The notes beneath the pieces are model-generated. The model was given only the letters and a program-made list of their open reading frames with translations, was not told the DNA's origin and made no database searches. From Chthonomonadales bacterium (GTDB lineage: Bacteria > Armatimonadota > Chthonomonadetes > Chthonomonadales > CAJBBX01), in NCBI GenBank assembly GCA_027459625.1, contig DAIDHP010000018.1:1-64000 (forward strand): a stretch of DNA of 64,000 nt, in the 5' to 3' direction. Shown here piece after piece: positions 1 to 9,678 of this stretch. The first letter of the stretch is position 1, and every line of letters begins with the position of its first letter. The position numbers and the translations under genes are program-made.

Positions 1-1770
1 CCCAACCCCCCGGGCATCGATGGAACACTATCGCCCGACGGGAAATGGTCCGCATTCATAGAGGACTATAATTTTTGGATTCAGAATACAACCACGAAAA
101 TCAAAACGCAACTCTCCACCGATGGCGTGCAAAATAACAGCTACGGATCGGATTTTCAGTGGTCGCCGGATTCAAGTCGTATCGTCGCGCTTCGAACGGA
201 AGCCGGGGAAGATCATGAGGTCTACTTCGTGGAATCCTCGCCCCCGAACCAAGTCCAGCCCATTCTGCACCATATCTACTATCTCAAGCCGGGCGATAAG
301 ATTCCGATTATCAAGCCCCATCTCTTTGATGTTACTACGGTAAAAGAGATTCCGATAATCGACACCCTTTTCTACAACCCGTGGTCGGTCACGGAGGTTC
401 GCTGGGAGCCGGATTCAAGCCGTTTCACGTTTGTCTACAACCAGCGCGGGCATCAGGTGATGCGGGTTATCGGCGTGGATGCAAAGACGGGATACGTCCA
501 AGCGATTGTCAACGAGGAATGCAAGACCTTCTTCGATTACGCCGGAAAGTACTTTTGCGAATATCTGCCGGAGACCAATGAGATCATCTGGATGTCCGAA
601 CGGGACGGTTGGAACCATCTCTATCTCTACGATTCACGCACCGGAAAGGTGAAAAATCAGATCACCAAAGGCAAGTGGGTGGTTCGAGGAGTGGACAAGG
701 TCGATCATGCAAAACGGGAGATTTGGTTTCGAGCGGGAGGAATACATCCCAAGCAGGACCCTTATTACATTCACTATTGCAGAATCGGTTTCGATGGTGC
801 AGGATTGACCGTCCTGACTTCCGGCGACGGCACCCACACCGTCTCCTACTCGCCGGATCGGCGGTATTTCGTGGATGCCTATTCTCGCGTAGACTTACCG
901 CCCGTTTCGGAACTACGGGACGCCAAGGAAGGCAAACTGATATGCCTCCTGGAAAAGGCGGAAGCCAAGGAGCTTTACAAGACTGGTTGGACAGCTCCAA
1001 TTCGTTTCACCGCAAAAGGAAGGGATGGCGTAACGGACATCTACGGGGTGATCTGGAAGCCTCTGCACTACTCGCCGGATATTGAATATCCGGTCATTGA
1101 GAATATTTACGCGGGGCCTCAGGACTCCTATGTGCCCAAAAACTGGAACTCCTACTATTATCAGCAAGTGGTGGCGGAGATCGGATTCATTGTGGTTCAG
1201 ATAGATGGGATGGGCACCTCCAATCGATCCAAGGCTTTCCATGATATGTGCTGGAAAAACCTTAAGGACGCCGGCTTTCCCGACCGAATTCCATGGATTA
1301 AATCGGCGAAAACGGTCGTTCCGAACATGGATACGGAACGCGTGGGAATTTGGGGCATCTCCGCAGGCGGGCAAAACGCATTGGGGGCGTTGATATTTCA
1401 CTCTGAATTTTACAAGGTCGCACACGCGGACAGCGGTTGTCACGATAACCGAATGGACAAGATATGGTGGAATGAACTCTGGATGTCCTGGCCGGTCGGA
1501 CCCCAGTACGCGGAAAGTTCAAACGTTGTCAACGCCTATAAAATGCAAGGGAATCTGCTCATTACGGTTGGAGAGATGGATACGAACGTGGATCCCGCCT
1601 CCACCATGCAGGTTGTGAACGCGCTGATAAAAGCCGGAAAGGATTTCGAACTAATCGTTTTCCCAGGCATGAACCACGGCGCAGGGGACTGTCCTTACGG
1701 CAAACGCAGGCGAATCGATCTTTTTGTGCGGAATCTGCTCGGCTTGGAGCCTCCCCCATTCGAAGTGTGA
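1..1770 (+). CDS. S9 family (DPP-IV-like) serine peptidase, 5' truncated
   Basis: The reading frame is open from the first base, so the gene starts outside the window; 589 codons are visible. It matches prolyl oligopeptidase-family dipeptidyl peptidases: an N-terminal beta-propeller with SPDGKW- and SPDSSR-type blades, then an alpha/beta-hydrolase domain over roughly the last 250 residues. The catalytic serine lies in GIWGISAGG (near visible residue 454), the acid in GEMDTNVDP and the histidine in GMNHGAG, so the enzyme should be active. The family cleaves dipeptides or short peptides, usually after Pro or Ala, at the cell surface or in the periplasm. Whether it has a signal peptide cannot be seen. 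An internal GTG near position 127 is in frame but lies inside the propeller and is not a true start. The next gene is tRNA-Ala. Confidence 0.9.
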   Translation, partial: PNPPGIDGTLSPDGKWSAFIEDYNFWIQNTTTKIKTQLSTDGVQNNSYGSDFQWSPDSSRIVALRTEAGEDHEVYFVESSPPNQVQPILHHIYYLKPGDKIPIIKPHLFDVTTVKEIPIIDTLFYNPWSVTEVRWEPDSSRFTFVYNQRGHQVMRVIGVDAKTGYVQAIVNEECKTFFDYAGKYFCEYLPETNEIIWMSERDGWNHLYLYDSRTGKVKNQITKGKWVVRGVDKVDHAKREIWFRAGGIHPKQDPYYIHYCRIGFDGAGLTVLTSGDGTHTVSYSPDRRYFVDAYSRVDLPPVSELRDAKEGKLICLLEKAEAKELYKTGWTAPIRFTAKGRDGVTDIYGVIWKPLHYSPDIEYPVIENIYAGPQDSYVPKNWNSYYYQQVVAEIGFIVVQIDGMGTSNRSKAFHDMCWKNLKDAGFPDRIPWIKSAKTVVPNMDTERVGIWGISAGGQNALGALIFHSEFYKVAHADSGCHDNRMDKIWWNELWMSWPVGPQYAESSNVVNAYKMQGNLLITVGEMDTNVDPASTMQVVNALIKAGKDFELIVFPGMNHGAGDCPYGKRRRIDLFVRNLLGLEPPPFEV

Positions 1771-1791
1771 TGCATCGCGCTTCATTGGCAG

Positions 1792-1821
1792 TTGCCACAA
1801 GGGTTTTTAGTATGCTATAAT
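1792..1821 (+). promoter_or_regulatory. Promoter of tRNA-Ala
   Basis: TTGCCA at 1792-1797 and TATAAT at 1816-1821 are 18 bp apart. The -10 is extended (TATGCTATAAT, 1811-1821). Initiation would fall a few bases before the tRNA at 1833. The same 11-mer precedes mreB and yebC. Confidence 0.7.
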
Positions 1822-1832
1822 AACTTGTTTAT

Positions 1833-1905
1833 GGGGCTGTGGCTCAGTTGGCAGAGCGCATCGTTCGCATCGATGAAGTCGGGGGTTCGAGTCCCCCCAG
1901 CTCCA
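1833..1905 (+). tRNA. tRNA-Ala (anticodon CGC)
   Basis: A full cloverleaf can be folded by eye. The acceptor stem GGGGCTG/CAGCTCC contains the G3-U70 pair that identifies alanine tRNAs. The D stem is GCTC/GAGC. The anticodon stem CATCG/CGATG has loop TTCGCAT, giving anticodon CGC, which reads GCG codons. The T arm GGGGG-TTCGAGT-CCCCC is perfect. The discriminator base is A at 1905 and no CCA is encoded. It is a single tRNA with its own promoter and terminator. Confidence 0.95.
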
Positions 1906-1963
1906 TATAATCTACAGTCAATCGCTGGTGATGAGTCCATCATCTCCTTCCTGCTTGGAAATG

Positions 1964-1999
1964 AATGTGACGATCCGTTATTTCGAACGTCACATTTTT
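1964..1999 (+). terminator. Terminator after tRNA-Ala
   Basis: AATGTGACG (1964-1972) pairs with CGTCACATT (1988-1996), followed by TTT. On the opposite strand the same hairpin lies just past the stop of the leftward GH74-like gene, so it may serve both convergent genes. Confidence 0.65.
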
Positions 2000-2049
2000 A
2001 CGCGCTTATTCCCCAATCAGAATACTTTACGCTTGAAAAGCAAGTCGGG

Positions 2050-4326
2050 CTATCCTGGCTTGCCGTAGACATAACTCTGCCCTCCGAAACCTATGTACAC
2101 CAATCCGAATGTGTCCCAACTCGCCGCCATGCAAGTGGGTTGATCGAATATCCCAGCTGGATAGTAGCTGATTCTAGCCCATGTCGCACCACCGTCAATC
2201 GAACGGAATACACCCCATCTCTCATCTCCGGCTCGCTTCCCGTATACATAGACGGAATACGAAACACCATGAACACCGACGCCAAGAGCCAGAGTGATAA
2301 CGTAATCCATTTCTTTCAAACGCTTCCACGTGACGCCTCCATTAATCGAATGGAAGACCCCATGCGGATCCGTGAACGCTCCTGCATACGCCCCCTCCCA
2401 GCCGTCGCATAGCCAGAGGTCGTTGCGTAACGTGTAGTTTACGTCAAGTTGTCCGTGATGAGTAACGGGCAGCGTATTCGATACTCGTCGCCAATTTTCG
2501 CCGCCATCGATCGAAACCCAGAAGCCAAGGCTGGTGAGTTTGAGGTAGTAACGATCTGGCGTAAACGGGTCCGCACGGAGCTGTCGCTGTTTGAGAAAAT
2601 ATCCCCAATAACCGTCCTGTCCACCCTGGAAAGCACCGTTCGAGCCGATCGGGAAACCCGATCCTGGACGCCAAGTCTTACCACCATCCTTGCTGAAATA
2701 GGGTGGTCGGTTATTCGCTGGTAGGATCACCATATGGTCAGCCCCTTCATTCCATCCGCCTCGCCGACTGACGGCGATGGATCCGGTGAACAATTCAGGA
2801 GGGTACTTCTCTGCGAAACACTTCCAAGTTTTACCGCCATCGTTGGTATACCCGTGCGCATCGCTGACAGCGATTGCCACGTATTGGGGATCGTTAGGAC
2901 ATGCTGCCACCCCGCAGCCATGGGCAATAAGGCTCTTCGTCTCCAGCCCAATCCACTCAGCGGTGAAAGAAGCCGGATCGCTGATAACCATGCCGGTCGC
3001 GTCATTCACCGCAACATACGCCTTCTTTCCGCCTCCTTTGGGAATAATGACATCCTGGGTACATAGCTCCTCGATTCCTGCTGAGTCGATCTTCCACTTG
3101 ATAGGGTTAGATTCGTTCTCGGAGTTATCTTTAGACAGCATGCAGCGGAGGATACCTTCGTTTCCCTGAGCCACCCAGAGCTCTCCATCACGATCGAAAA
3201 ATACTCCAGAATTAGATCTCCAGCCAGGTACAGCTTGAGGCAGCCAACCCAGCTTGTTTGAAAAGACGAATTGGCGCGCGATCACAGTCCAGGTCGCACC
3301 TCCGTCAATGGACCGTAGCATGTTGCCACCCCTGCCAAGTACGAAAATTCGGTTAGCATTCATGGGATCAACCGCAACGTTCTGCACTCCATCCCATAGG
3401 TCTAGGTGCCCAGACGGCGTCCATGCACCTCGGGAATATCTCCAATACATGTTCGTATCGTTCCCGGACACATAGAGCGTGCCATGCTGGTCCAGCGTGC
3501 TCTGTGCGGCATGCCCTGATAGACCCGTGTCCTTCGTGATGTTCTCCCAGTTCTGCCCGCCATCCTCGCTCCGGAAGACATCACCGTCGCCGACTGCAAA
3601 ATAAATGATCCTAGACGTAGCCTGACCCTCGACATTCACTGTCCCTTCCCCAGGGCTGATCTGAACGTTGATGATGTTGCCGCCCATAGGAACCCCGCTA
3701 TTTAATACCAAGCTCCAATTGTGACCTCCATCTTTGCTTCGGAAAAGACCCGATTTAGGCGTGCCGAAATAGACAATGCGGGAATTATGCGGGTCTATCT
3801 TCAGTCGTTCACCGAAGTATCGCCTTTTACCGTTTGGATCGCCAGGCAGGCTAAAGGAACTCTTGGTGAAGGTCAGGCCCCCATCTTCGCTTCGATAGAC
3901 GCTTGTACCAATGGATGGCGTCGTCGCGGCGATGTCCTGAGAGTGGTTGATGGGAAAGGCTACGAGCACCACTCTCTTGTTGGAGGGGTCCATGGCGATG
4001 CTATCAATCCCTGTGCCTCCCGGGGCGCGTACGATAACTGCTGCAATGCCCTTCCTGTCGCTACTGCACACTATCATAGGCGCCCACCGGTTCAAGCTAT
4101 TGTCCCAACGATATGCGTTTCCCACATCGGTACGGCAGTACCGGACGGATGCATCAAGAGGATGAGATACAAACCCGGTCACCCAACCGCCAGCGCCGAT
4201 GGCAACGGGATGCCATTGATATGAAACAGCCGAGTTGACACGAGAGATAAGTGGAGCGGCAGCGGAAATCTGCACCACCCGATTCAAAAAATCACGACGG
4301 GTAATTCGATTATTTTGAACAGTCAT
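2050..4326 (-). CDS. GH74-like Asp-box beta-propeller glycosidase, Tat-exported
   Basis: 758 residues. The N-terminus carries a twin-arginine signal (TRRDFLNRVVQ, then a hydrophobic stretch), so export in folded form by Tat is expected. The mature part opens with GAGGWVTGFVSHP and TDVGNAYRWD, the signature of GH74 xyloglucanases/endoglucanases, and has many Asp-box repeats (SEDGG, SKDGG, SIDGG, TNDGG) of a double seven-bladed propeller. By alignment with family landmarks, Asp67 (RTDVG) would be the base and Asp442 (NDATGM) the acid. The second site is divergent from the classical GDxxGFRHDD, so the substrate is open. A good ribosome site (AAGGAG) precedes the ATG. It is transcribed away from the beta-helix gene, with a 573-bp intergenic region between them. 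A non-catalytic photosystem-assembly-like or sialidase-like propeller is less likely. Confidence 0.8.
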   Translation of the reverse strand: MTVQNNRITRRDFLNRVVQISAAAPLISRVNSAVSYQWHPVAIGAGGWVTGFVSHPLDASVRYCRTDVGNAYRWDNSLNRWAPMIVCSSDRKGIAAVIVRAPGGTGIDSIAMDPSNKRVVLVAFPINHSQDIAATTPSIGTSVYRSEDGGLTFTKSSFSLPGDPNGKRRYFGERLKIDPHNSRIVYFGTPKSGLFRSKDGGHNWSLVLNSGVPMGGNIINVQISPGEGTVNVEGQATSRIIYFAVGDGDVFRSEDGGQNWENITKDTGLSGHAAQSTLDQHGTLYVSGNDTNMYWRYSRGAWTPSGHLDLWDGVQNVAVDPMNANRIFVLGRGGNMLRSIDGGATWTVIARQFVFSNKLGWLPQAVPGWRSNSGVFFDRDGELWVAQGNEGILRCMLSKDNSENESNPIKWKIDSAGIEELCTQDVIIPKGGGKKAYVAVNDATGMVISDPASFTAEWIGLETKSLIAHGCGVAACPNDPQYVAIAVSDAHGYTNDGGKTWKCFAEKYPPELFTGSIAVSRRGGWNEGADHMVILPANNRPPYFSKDGGKTWRPGSGFPIGSNGAFQGGQDGYWGYFLKQRQLRADPFTPDRYYLKLTSLGFWVSIDGGENWRRVSNTLPVTHHGQLDVNYTLRNDLWLCDGWEGAYAGAFTDPHGVFHSINGGVTWKRLKEMDYVITLALGVGVHGVSYSVYVYGKRAGDERWGVFRSIDGGATWARISYYPAGIFDQPTCMAASWDTFGLVYIGFGGQSYVYGKPG

Positions 4327-4899
4327 GTTCGCTCCTTAAATGAGATGGCACATATTAATGATAGATGTATGACATTATACTCGGTACGTATCAATGGAAA
4401 TGAGGCAGTTGTGTCATTTTATATTTCTAGCGTTTCGTTGTAATCGTTGTCACTCGCGGGTCTGTTGATCCATACGAAATCCTTATGAGTGGGCGACTTT
4501 GGCACGCCCTTGACAAATCATTGAGGATGTCTCATATAAGCCAGTTTCAGCGTTTCTGCGCGTCCGGGTTGAACCTCAATTCCCCCGCTATGCAATAAGC
4601 GAAGCCCATTACATATCCTTTATATCTTGTGAATTAGGCGATATGTCCGATCGGTCCGATACGTCCGAATCTCGGTGCCAGAAATCCGACACCCCCATAC
4701 GTTCGCGGAAATGAACTTCCGCATAGTGGCAGACGAAATCCCCTGAATGGGATTACCCGCTCTCCAAATCTGATACCCGACACTTCCCGGTCATGTTGGA
4801 AAATGTCCGATAAATATGAAAAAGCGATCCAATGGGAATATAATTATTTCATTCCTTGCAGTTGACGGACAAATCCGTTCTTATTGGAGACGAAAGCAA
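4327..4899. other. Divergent intergenic region with three 9-bp GTCCGA repeats
   Basis: No credible gene. It separates the leftward GH74-like gene from the rightward beta-helix gene and should hold both promoters. GTCCGA occurs at 4645, 4654 and 4663, exactly 9 bp apart, and a further TGTCCGATA lies at about 4804, near the beta-helix gene. A 6-bp hairpin GCGGAA/TTCCGC is near 4708-4725. The repeats could be a regulator binding site, but no known operator is recognised. Confidence 0.4.
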
Positions 4900-7704
4900 A
4901 TGAAACCAATCACTCTACTTATTGCGATCATTGTCGTCATCGTTACAGTACTTGCGATGCAAACGGTGTATGCAGCGAACTATTACGTAAGCAACTCAAC
5001 TGGGAACGATCAATACGACGGTCTCGCACCCAAATGGAATGGCTCTCATGGACCATGGAAAACTTTGGCGAAGGCGTCAGAGACCACCTATCAGCCAGGT
5101 GACCAACTTCTGCTGAAATGTGGCGATGCATGGAACGAAACCCTCACTTTGCAAGGGGGCGGAACCGCTCGAAACCCCGTCACAATCGGATCATATGGCT
5201 CCGGAGATCTCCCCTATATTCATCGCACATTGGGAGGGAACGATGACTGCATAACCGTCATCAATGGCGCAGGGTATCGATTCCGCGATTTGGAATTGGG
5301 GGACGCATTAAACGGCGTCCACATTCGGTTGGATGAACCTGGCAGGAAGTACTTTGACTTTTATCATTTCAATGGTTGTTTCATTCATGACATAGAGAAT
5401 CCCACATTCCCTTCGGTTCCCGGTCCTTGGGGGTGGGCTCTCTTATGGGACGGGTCGGGCGTGCCCCGGGATATCAGCGTCAAGCATTGCATCGGATTAC
5501 GCACCCAAGGGTTCTTTTGCAATTCAGTCAGGGGACGAGTTCTGTTCGACGGCGACACGATTTCCCATGGCAGTCTCAATCAGGTGTGCCAAACCTACTC
5601 CACCGGATTTGACATTGTCAATTGCGTTTACACATACAATTACCCGTGGCTATATGACAAATGGGGCACCACGCAGGTCATGGCGGGCATTCTGAAGGGG
5701 GCGCCTGGGATTCGCAATATCGTGGAAAACAATGAATTCGGCTGGCCTGGCGATTATCCAGGTTCCCCCGATGGCTGTGGCTATGACTTCGAGGTCTCCA
5801 CGGGCGATGTCACTTTCCGAAACAACTTCGTTCACGACAGCTACGGGGAGGCGGTGCTTTTTATGGGGGATCGGGTGCAGCAAAATCTCATATTCGACAA
5901 CAATATATTCAAGGACAACACCCGCTTCAGTCCGCGATGGCCGTGCACTGTCTCGCTGCCCGTGAGCGTTACCGGCAGCGGAATTTTCAGCCATAACGTA
6001 TTCTATCTCTGGCCAGGCAAAACCGCGTTCGGCTCCATCGATCAGCCGAAAGGGAAGGTTCTTCGTCCCACTAGCTTTACATATCTGGATAACAACGAGC
6101 ACCCGGTGAAACCATTTGTCGCCATGCCGATGGTCAAGCGTATCGAGTATCGCGCCGGGGAGCGCATCTACACCCTTGATTGTAAAACCAAGGGGGTGAC
6201 CATTAGGTATACGACGGACGCAAGCTTACCAACTCAAAACAGTCCGATATATCGCAAACCGATCGTTATGCGGCGAACCGGCGAACTGAATGCGAAGGCG
6301 TTCAAGAACGGTTACTATCCCAGTTATGTGAACTCTATCGCCGTGGAGTTACGCAAACCACAGGTCGGACCGCCTGCGGCGTGGTGGAAACTGAACCAGT
6401 TACAAGGACGGCTTGCCAAGGATGCTGCCGGAGGGAATAACGGCGAGGTGACCAATGCGCGATGGATACGGGAAAGTGCGCCATGCCTGAATTTTAACGG
6501 AAAGAACTCTTTTGTCTCGTTTCCATCCAAAAGACTCGCCACCATATCCAATACTTTCACCATCTCCTTCTGGACGAAACCGGAGGAGCCGCGAGCGGAG
6601 ACGCCGGAGGTTGGCAGCGGCGTGGGACTATCCGGAACAGGTTGGTGGAAAATGAACGAGGGAACGGGCGACATTCTGAATGACTCCGCTGGTGGAACCG
6701 TTGGCGCGATTACAGGATGCACTTGGACGAAAGGCAATTTCGGACCGGCTCTTAAATTCGACGGAGAGAAGGATATGGTCTCTCTTAGCAATTACGGGGC
6801 GGGTCTGGACACCGTATCGAATAACTTCACCATCTCCTTCTGGGCGGATCCGGATGCCACTCGCGCGGAAACACCGGAGACGAACAAAGGAATCTCGGGC
6901 ATTTCGGGTCAAAGATACGCTCTGTTCCCGCAACAGTTCAGTACCGCCAGTGGGGCGGCTGGCGCGGGCGTTTCGGTGGGAACTAACGGCGTCAGCGTCT
7001 TTGAGTTGGCGGATAGCTATCTCCCCTCCCCCTTGGTCTACAACCATGATCTTTCGGGATGGAATTGCATCACCGTGGCATACCGAGATGGGAAACCCAG
7101 CCTGTACATAAACGGTAAGCTTGTGAAAGTGGGGGTGCGCAGCGATAAGATCGTGCATCCTGTTTTCAATTTGGGCGGCGGCACGTATGGATGGTACAAA
7201 GGCGAACTTGAAGATCTCCGCGTATACCCCTACGCTCTCAGCGATAATCAAATCAGCAGGCTTGCGGCGCAAGGCGAGGATGCCATCATTCCTTGGACGC
7301 GGAATAAAAGCGCCGGCACGAGCGGATTGACCTATGCTTTGGGACCTACGCGAAACGGCGGAACGCATGATCCAAACAACGCGGGCGTCGGTGTCTCGGT
7401 CGGAACGAACGGCATCAGCGTCTGCGAATCCTCTGATGCTTATCTGCCTTCGGTATTGGTGGATAACAGGCCCTTGAAAGGCTGGCATCAGATCACGGTG
7501 GTGTACCAGGACGGGCAGCCCACGCTCTATTTGGACGGTGTCTTTGAGACGGTGGGATGCCGCAGCCTTAAAACCGTCCATCCCGTTTTCGACCTGGGCG
7601 GCGGCAATGGGTTAGGATGGTACAAGGGGGATATCAGGGATGTGAGGGTCTATGACGGCGCCCTCACGGACGCAGAGGTGCAGGAGACCGCTCAGGTGAG
7701 ATGA
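4900..7704 (+). CDS. Secreted beta-helix protein with LamG-type lectin domains
   Basis: 934 residues from ATG 4900, chosen because GGAGACGAAAGCAA precedes it and a clean signal peptide follows (MKPITLLIAIIVVIVTVLAM, cleaved near VYAA-NY). In-frame ATG 4816 lacks a site and would bury the signal. The order is: right-handed parallel beta-helix (about 25-390, opening YYVSNSTGNDQYDG, as in polysaccharide lyases and surface beta-helix proteins); a CHB_HEX_C-like domain (about 405-480, with TIRYTTDASLPTQNSPIY); then LamG/concanavalin-like segments from about 495 to the end. The LamG region looks nested: an N-terminal half (495-581), a complete unit (582-795), then a C-terminal half (796-934). Role: probably binding or cleaving polysaccharide outside the cell. 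No catalytic residues could be assigned. Confidence 0.8.
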   Translation: MKPITLLIAIIVVIVTVLAMQTVYAANYYVSNSTGNDQYDGLAPKWNGSHGPWKTLAKASETTYQPGDQLLLKCGDAWNETLTLQGGGTARNPVTIGSYGSGDLPYIHRTLGGNDDCITVINGAGYRFRDLELGDALNGVHIRLDEPGRKYFDFYHFNGCFIHDIENPTFPSVPGPWGWALLWDGSGVPRDISVKHCIGLRTQGFFCNSVRGRVLFDGDTISHGSLNQVCQTYSTGFDIVNCVYTYNYPWLYDKWGTTQVMAGILKGAPGIRNIVENNEFGWPGDYPGSPDGCGYDFEVSTGDVTFRNNFVHDSYGEAVLFMGDRVQQNLIFDNNIFKDNTRFSPRWPCTVSLPVSVTGSGIFSHNVFYLWPGKTAFGSIDQPKGKVLRPTSFTYLDNNEHPVKPFVAMPMVKRIEYRAGERIYTLDCKTKGVTIRYTTDASLPTQNSPIYRKPIVMRRTGELNAKAFKNGYYPSYVNSIAVELRKPQVGPPAAWWKLNQLQGRLAKDAAGGNNGEVTNARWIRESAPCLNFNGKNSFVSFPSKRLATISNTFTISFWTKPEEPRAETPEVGSGVGLSGTGWWKMNEGTGDILNDSAGGTVGAITGCTWTKGNFGPALKFDGEKDMVSLSNYGAGLDTVSNNFTISFWADPDATRAETPETNKGISGISGQRYALFPQQFSTASGAAGAGVSVGTNGVSVFELADSYLPSPLVYNHDLSGWNCITVAYRDGKPSLYINGKLVKVGVRSDKIVHPVFNLGGGTYGWYKGELEDLRVYPYALSDNQISRLAAQGEDAIIPWTRNKSAGTSGLTYALGPTRNGGTHDPNNAGVGVSVGTNGISVCESSDAYLPSVLVDNRPLKGWHQITVVYQDGQPTLYLDGVFETVGCRSLKTVHPVFDLGGGNGLGWYKGDIRDVRVYDGALTDAEVQETAQVR

Positions 7705-7888
7705 TATTCCCTAATGACGGAAAGCGGTGCGGCATACCTGGGCACACCTTGATTGGATTTCTTTTCATACGAGTGAGGGGTATCCTGTTAGAACCGGAGG
7801 TATCGCTCTTTACCTCTTGAACTGATGAGTGGATGAATCGAATCTAATTCCGCGAGAGTATTACTCGCACAAATTACAGGAGTCTTTA

Positions 7889-9601
7889 ATGAAAGTCTTT
7901 GCTCGAATGGTTTTTTCTGTCATGCTGTTCTACGCATGCGCTCTACCCTTCCGTGCGTTCGCCGCTGTCGCGCCGTTGTCACAGGTTAACGTGAGGGATT
8001 ACGGCGCCAAGGGGGACGGTGTTACGGACGATACCGCCGCTTTTCAGAATGCAATGGATGCATTGTCCCCACAAGGGGGAATTGTGAACGTTCCCGTCGG
8101 TAACTACCTCATCAAAACGCACCTTTCCATTCCAGAAAACGTCACATTGGAGGGCGTATGGAAAGTGCCCACAGCATTCTCGCAATATCACGGTTCCACC
8201 CTGCTTGCAGTGGAGGGAGCCGGGTCGGAGAACGGCACGCCTTTCATTTCCATGCACACCAACTCCGTTTTGAAGGGCATCACCATCTATTATCCAAACC
8301 AAAACCCTTCGCATATCATCCCCTACCCTTGGTGCGTCTCATGCGCTGGCGGCGATAATATATCTGTTATCGATTGTCTATTGGTGAACCCTTATCAGGG
8401 AGTGGATTTGGGCACGCATCCTTCGGGAAGGCATTTTATCAACGGACTGTACGGTCAGCCGCTTAGAAGAGGCATTTTTGTGGATCAGTGCTACGATATC
8501 GGAAGGATCCAAAACGTGCATTTCTGGACTTTCTGGAAATGGGACGCACAGTCGGGCATTCGGGACTGGATGTGGAAACATTCCGAGGCGTTCATTTTTG
8601 GGCGGACGGATTGGGAGTATGTATTCAACACTTTTGTATTCGGTTACCATATCGGCTATCGCTTCATCCAGACCAAAACCGGCGCGATGAACGGAAATTT
8701 GGTTGGTATCGGGGCGGACGCCAGCCAAATTGCGGTGGATGTGGAGCAGACTCAAACACCCGGGTTGTTAATCACTAACGGGGAGTTCGTGAGCTTCGCC
8801 GGGGAGAAGCCCACGGAGGTTGTTGTAGCTCCCTCGCACACCGGGGTGGTGCAATTCAGCAACTGCTCCTTCTGGGGGCCGGCGTATCAAATCGCCCATC
8901 TGGATGGAACCGGAACCGTATCTTTCACCGGCTGCAATTTTGTGGATTGGGATAACAACGGCAAAGGGGTTCCCGCCATAGATTTGGAGGGAGGAAATCT
9001 CATTGTAAACGGATGCAATTTCATCAAGCCCGCACCTCAGATTTTATTGGGTGGAAAGGCGGAATCCGCAGTGGTGATGGGTAATCACATGGCTGGTCCT
9101 TTGAAAATATCCAATCCCGCCCATGCTAACCTCCAGGCAGGTCTGAACGTGGCGGGGAAAGCGCCGTTCATCCCCAAAGCAAAGCCCGGTACTGTTCAAG
9201 TTGATGACAGCGAATCGTCGCCCTATTTTAAGTTGATCGGAACTTGGAACTTTGTATCAGGCGGAGGTAACTTCGGTTTAGGCGCACATTGGGCTCCAAA
9301 GGGAAACGGATCATCCAAAGCCATATTTCGACCCAGAATTCTCAAAAATGGAAAATACACTGTTAGCGTTTTTATCGGCCCAGATCCTAATGGGGATCAC
9401 GCCACTAACGAGCCAGTCACCGTTCGATACGGCTCGGGCGTGAAAACCAAGTTGATCAACACCCATGCGGAAGCTGGACGTTGGGTTTCGTTAGGTGAAT
9501 TCTCATTAAAAGCCGGAATGTCCTCTTTCATCGTGATAAGCAATAAAGCGAATGGCAATGTCCTTGCGGATGCAGTTCGCGTGACGCCAATCAGGAGGTG
9601 A
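7889..9601 (+). CDS. Secreted pectate-lyase-fold protein with golvesin-type C-terminal domain
   Basis: 570 residues from ATG 7889, preceded by CAGGAG; an upstream in-frame ATG (7829) has no site. A signal peptide (MKVFARMVFSVMLFYACALPF, ending near AFA-AV) leads into VNVRDYGAKGDGVTDDTAAFQ, the hallmark of the Pectate_lyase_3/polygalacturonase-like beta-helix family (about residues 30-420). The last 130 residues (from about VQVDDSES) match the golvesin/Xly carbohydrate-binding-like domain, with TVSVFIGPDPNGDHATNEPVTV, GRWVSLGEF and VLADAVRVTP. It probably cleaves or binds plant-type or bacterial polysaccharide outside the cell. It follows the LamG protein on the same strand 184 bp downstream and ends at a strong terminator. 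Confidence 0.82.
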   Translation: MKVFARMVFSVMLFYACALPFRAFAAVAPLSQVNVRDYGAKGDGVTDDTAAFQNAMDALSPQGGIVNVPVGNYLIKTHLSIPENVTLEGVWKVPTAFSQYHGSTLLAVEGAGSENGTPFISMHTNSVLKGITIYYPNQNPSHIIPYPWCVSCAGGDNISVIDCLLVNPYQGVDLGTHPSGRHFINGLYGQPLRRGIFVDQCYDIGRIQNVHFWTFWKWDAQSGIRDWMWKHSEAFIFGRTDWEYVFNTFVFGYHIGYRFIQTKTGAMNGNLVGIGADASQIAVDVEQTQTPGLLITNGEFVSFAGEKPTEVVVAPSHTGVVQFSNCSFWGPAYQIAHLDGTGTVSFTGCNFVDWDNNGKGVPAIDLEGGNLIVNGCNFIKPAPQILLGGKAESAVVMGNHMAGPLKISNPAHANLQAGLNVAGKAPFIPKAKPGTVQVDDSESSPYFKLIGTWNFVSGGGNFGLGAHWAPKGNGSSKAIFRPRILKNGKYTVSVFIGPDPNGDHATNEPVTVRYGSGVKTKLINTHAEAGRWVSLGEFSLKAGMSSFIVISNKANGNVLADAVRVTPIRR

Positions 9602-9644
9602 GGATCGTCCGCCTGCGGAATAATATCTCCGCTCACACATAATG

Positions 9645-9678
9645 AAAGCGAGAGGGTTTCATCCCCTCTCGCTTTTAT
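9645..9678 (+). terminator. Rho-independent terminator
   Basis: AAAGCGAGAGGG (9645-9656), loop, then CCCTCTCGCTTTT. A 12-bp stem runs into a T-rich tail and ends the pectate-lyase-fold gene. Confidence 0.85.

Noticed and set aside
913-1443. Leftward 176-codon frame inside the S9 peptidase, and similar long opposite-strand frames inside other genes (for example 6628-7581)
   Set aside because: They mirror the coding strand of clear protein families, lack ribosome sites and have no recognisable domains.
4816-4899. Start at ATG 4816 for the beta-helix protein
   Set aside because: It would put 28 polar residues before a clean signal peptide; the ribosome site favours ATG 4900.
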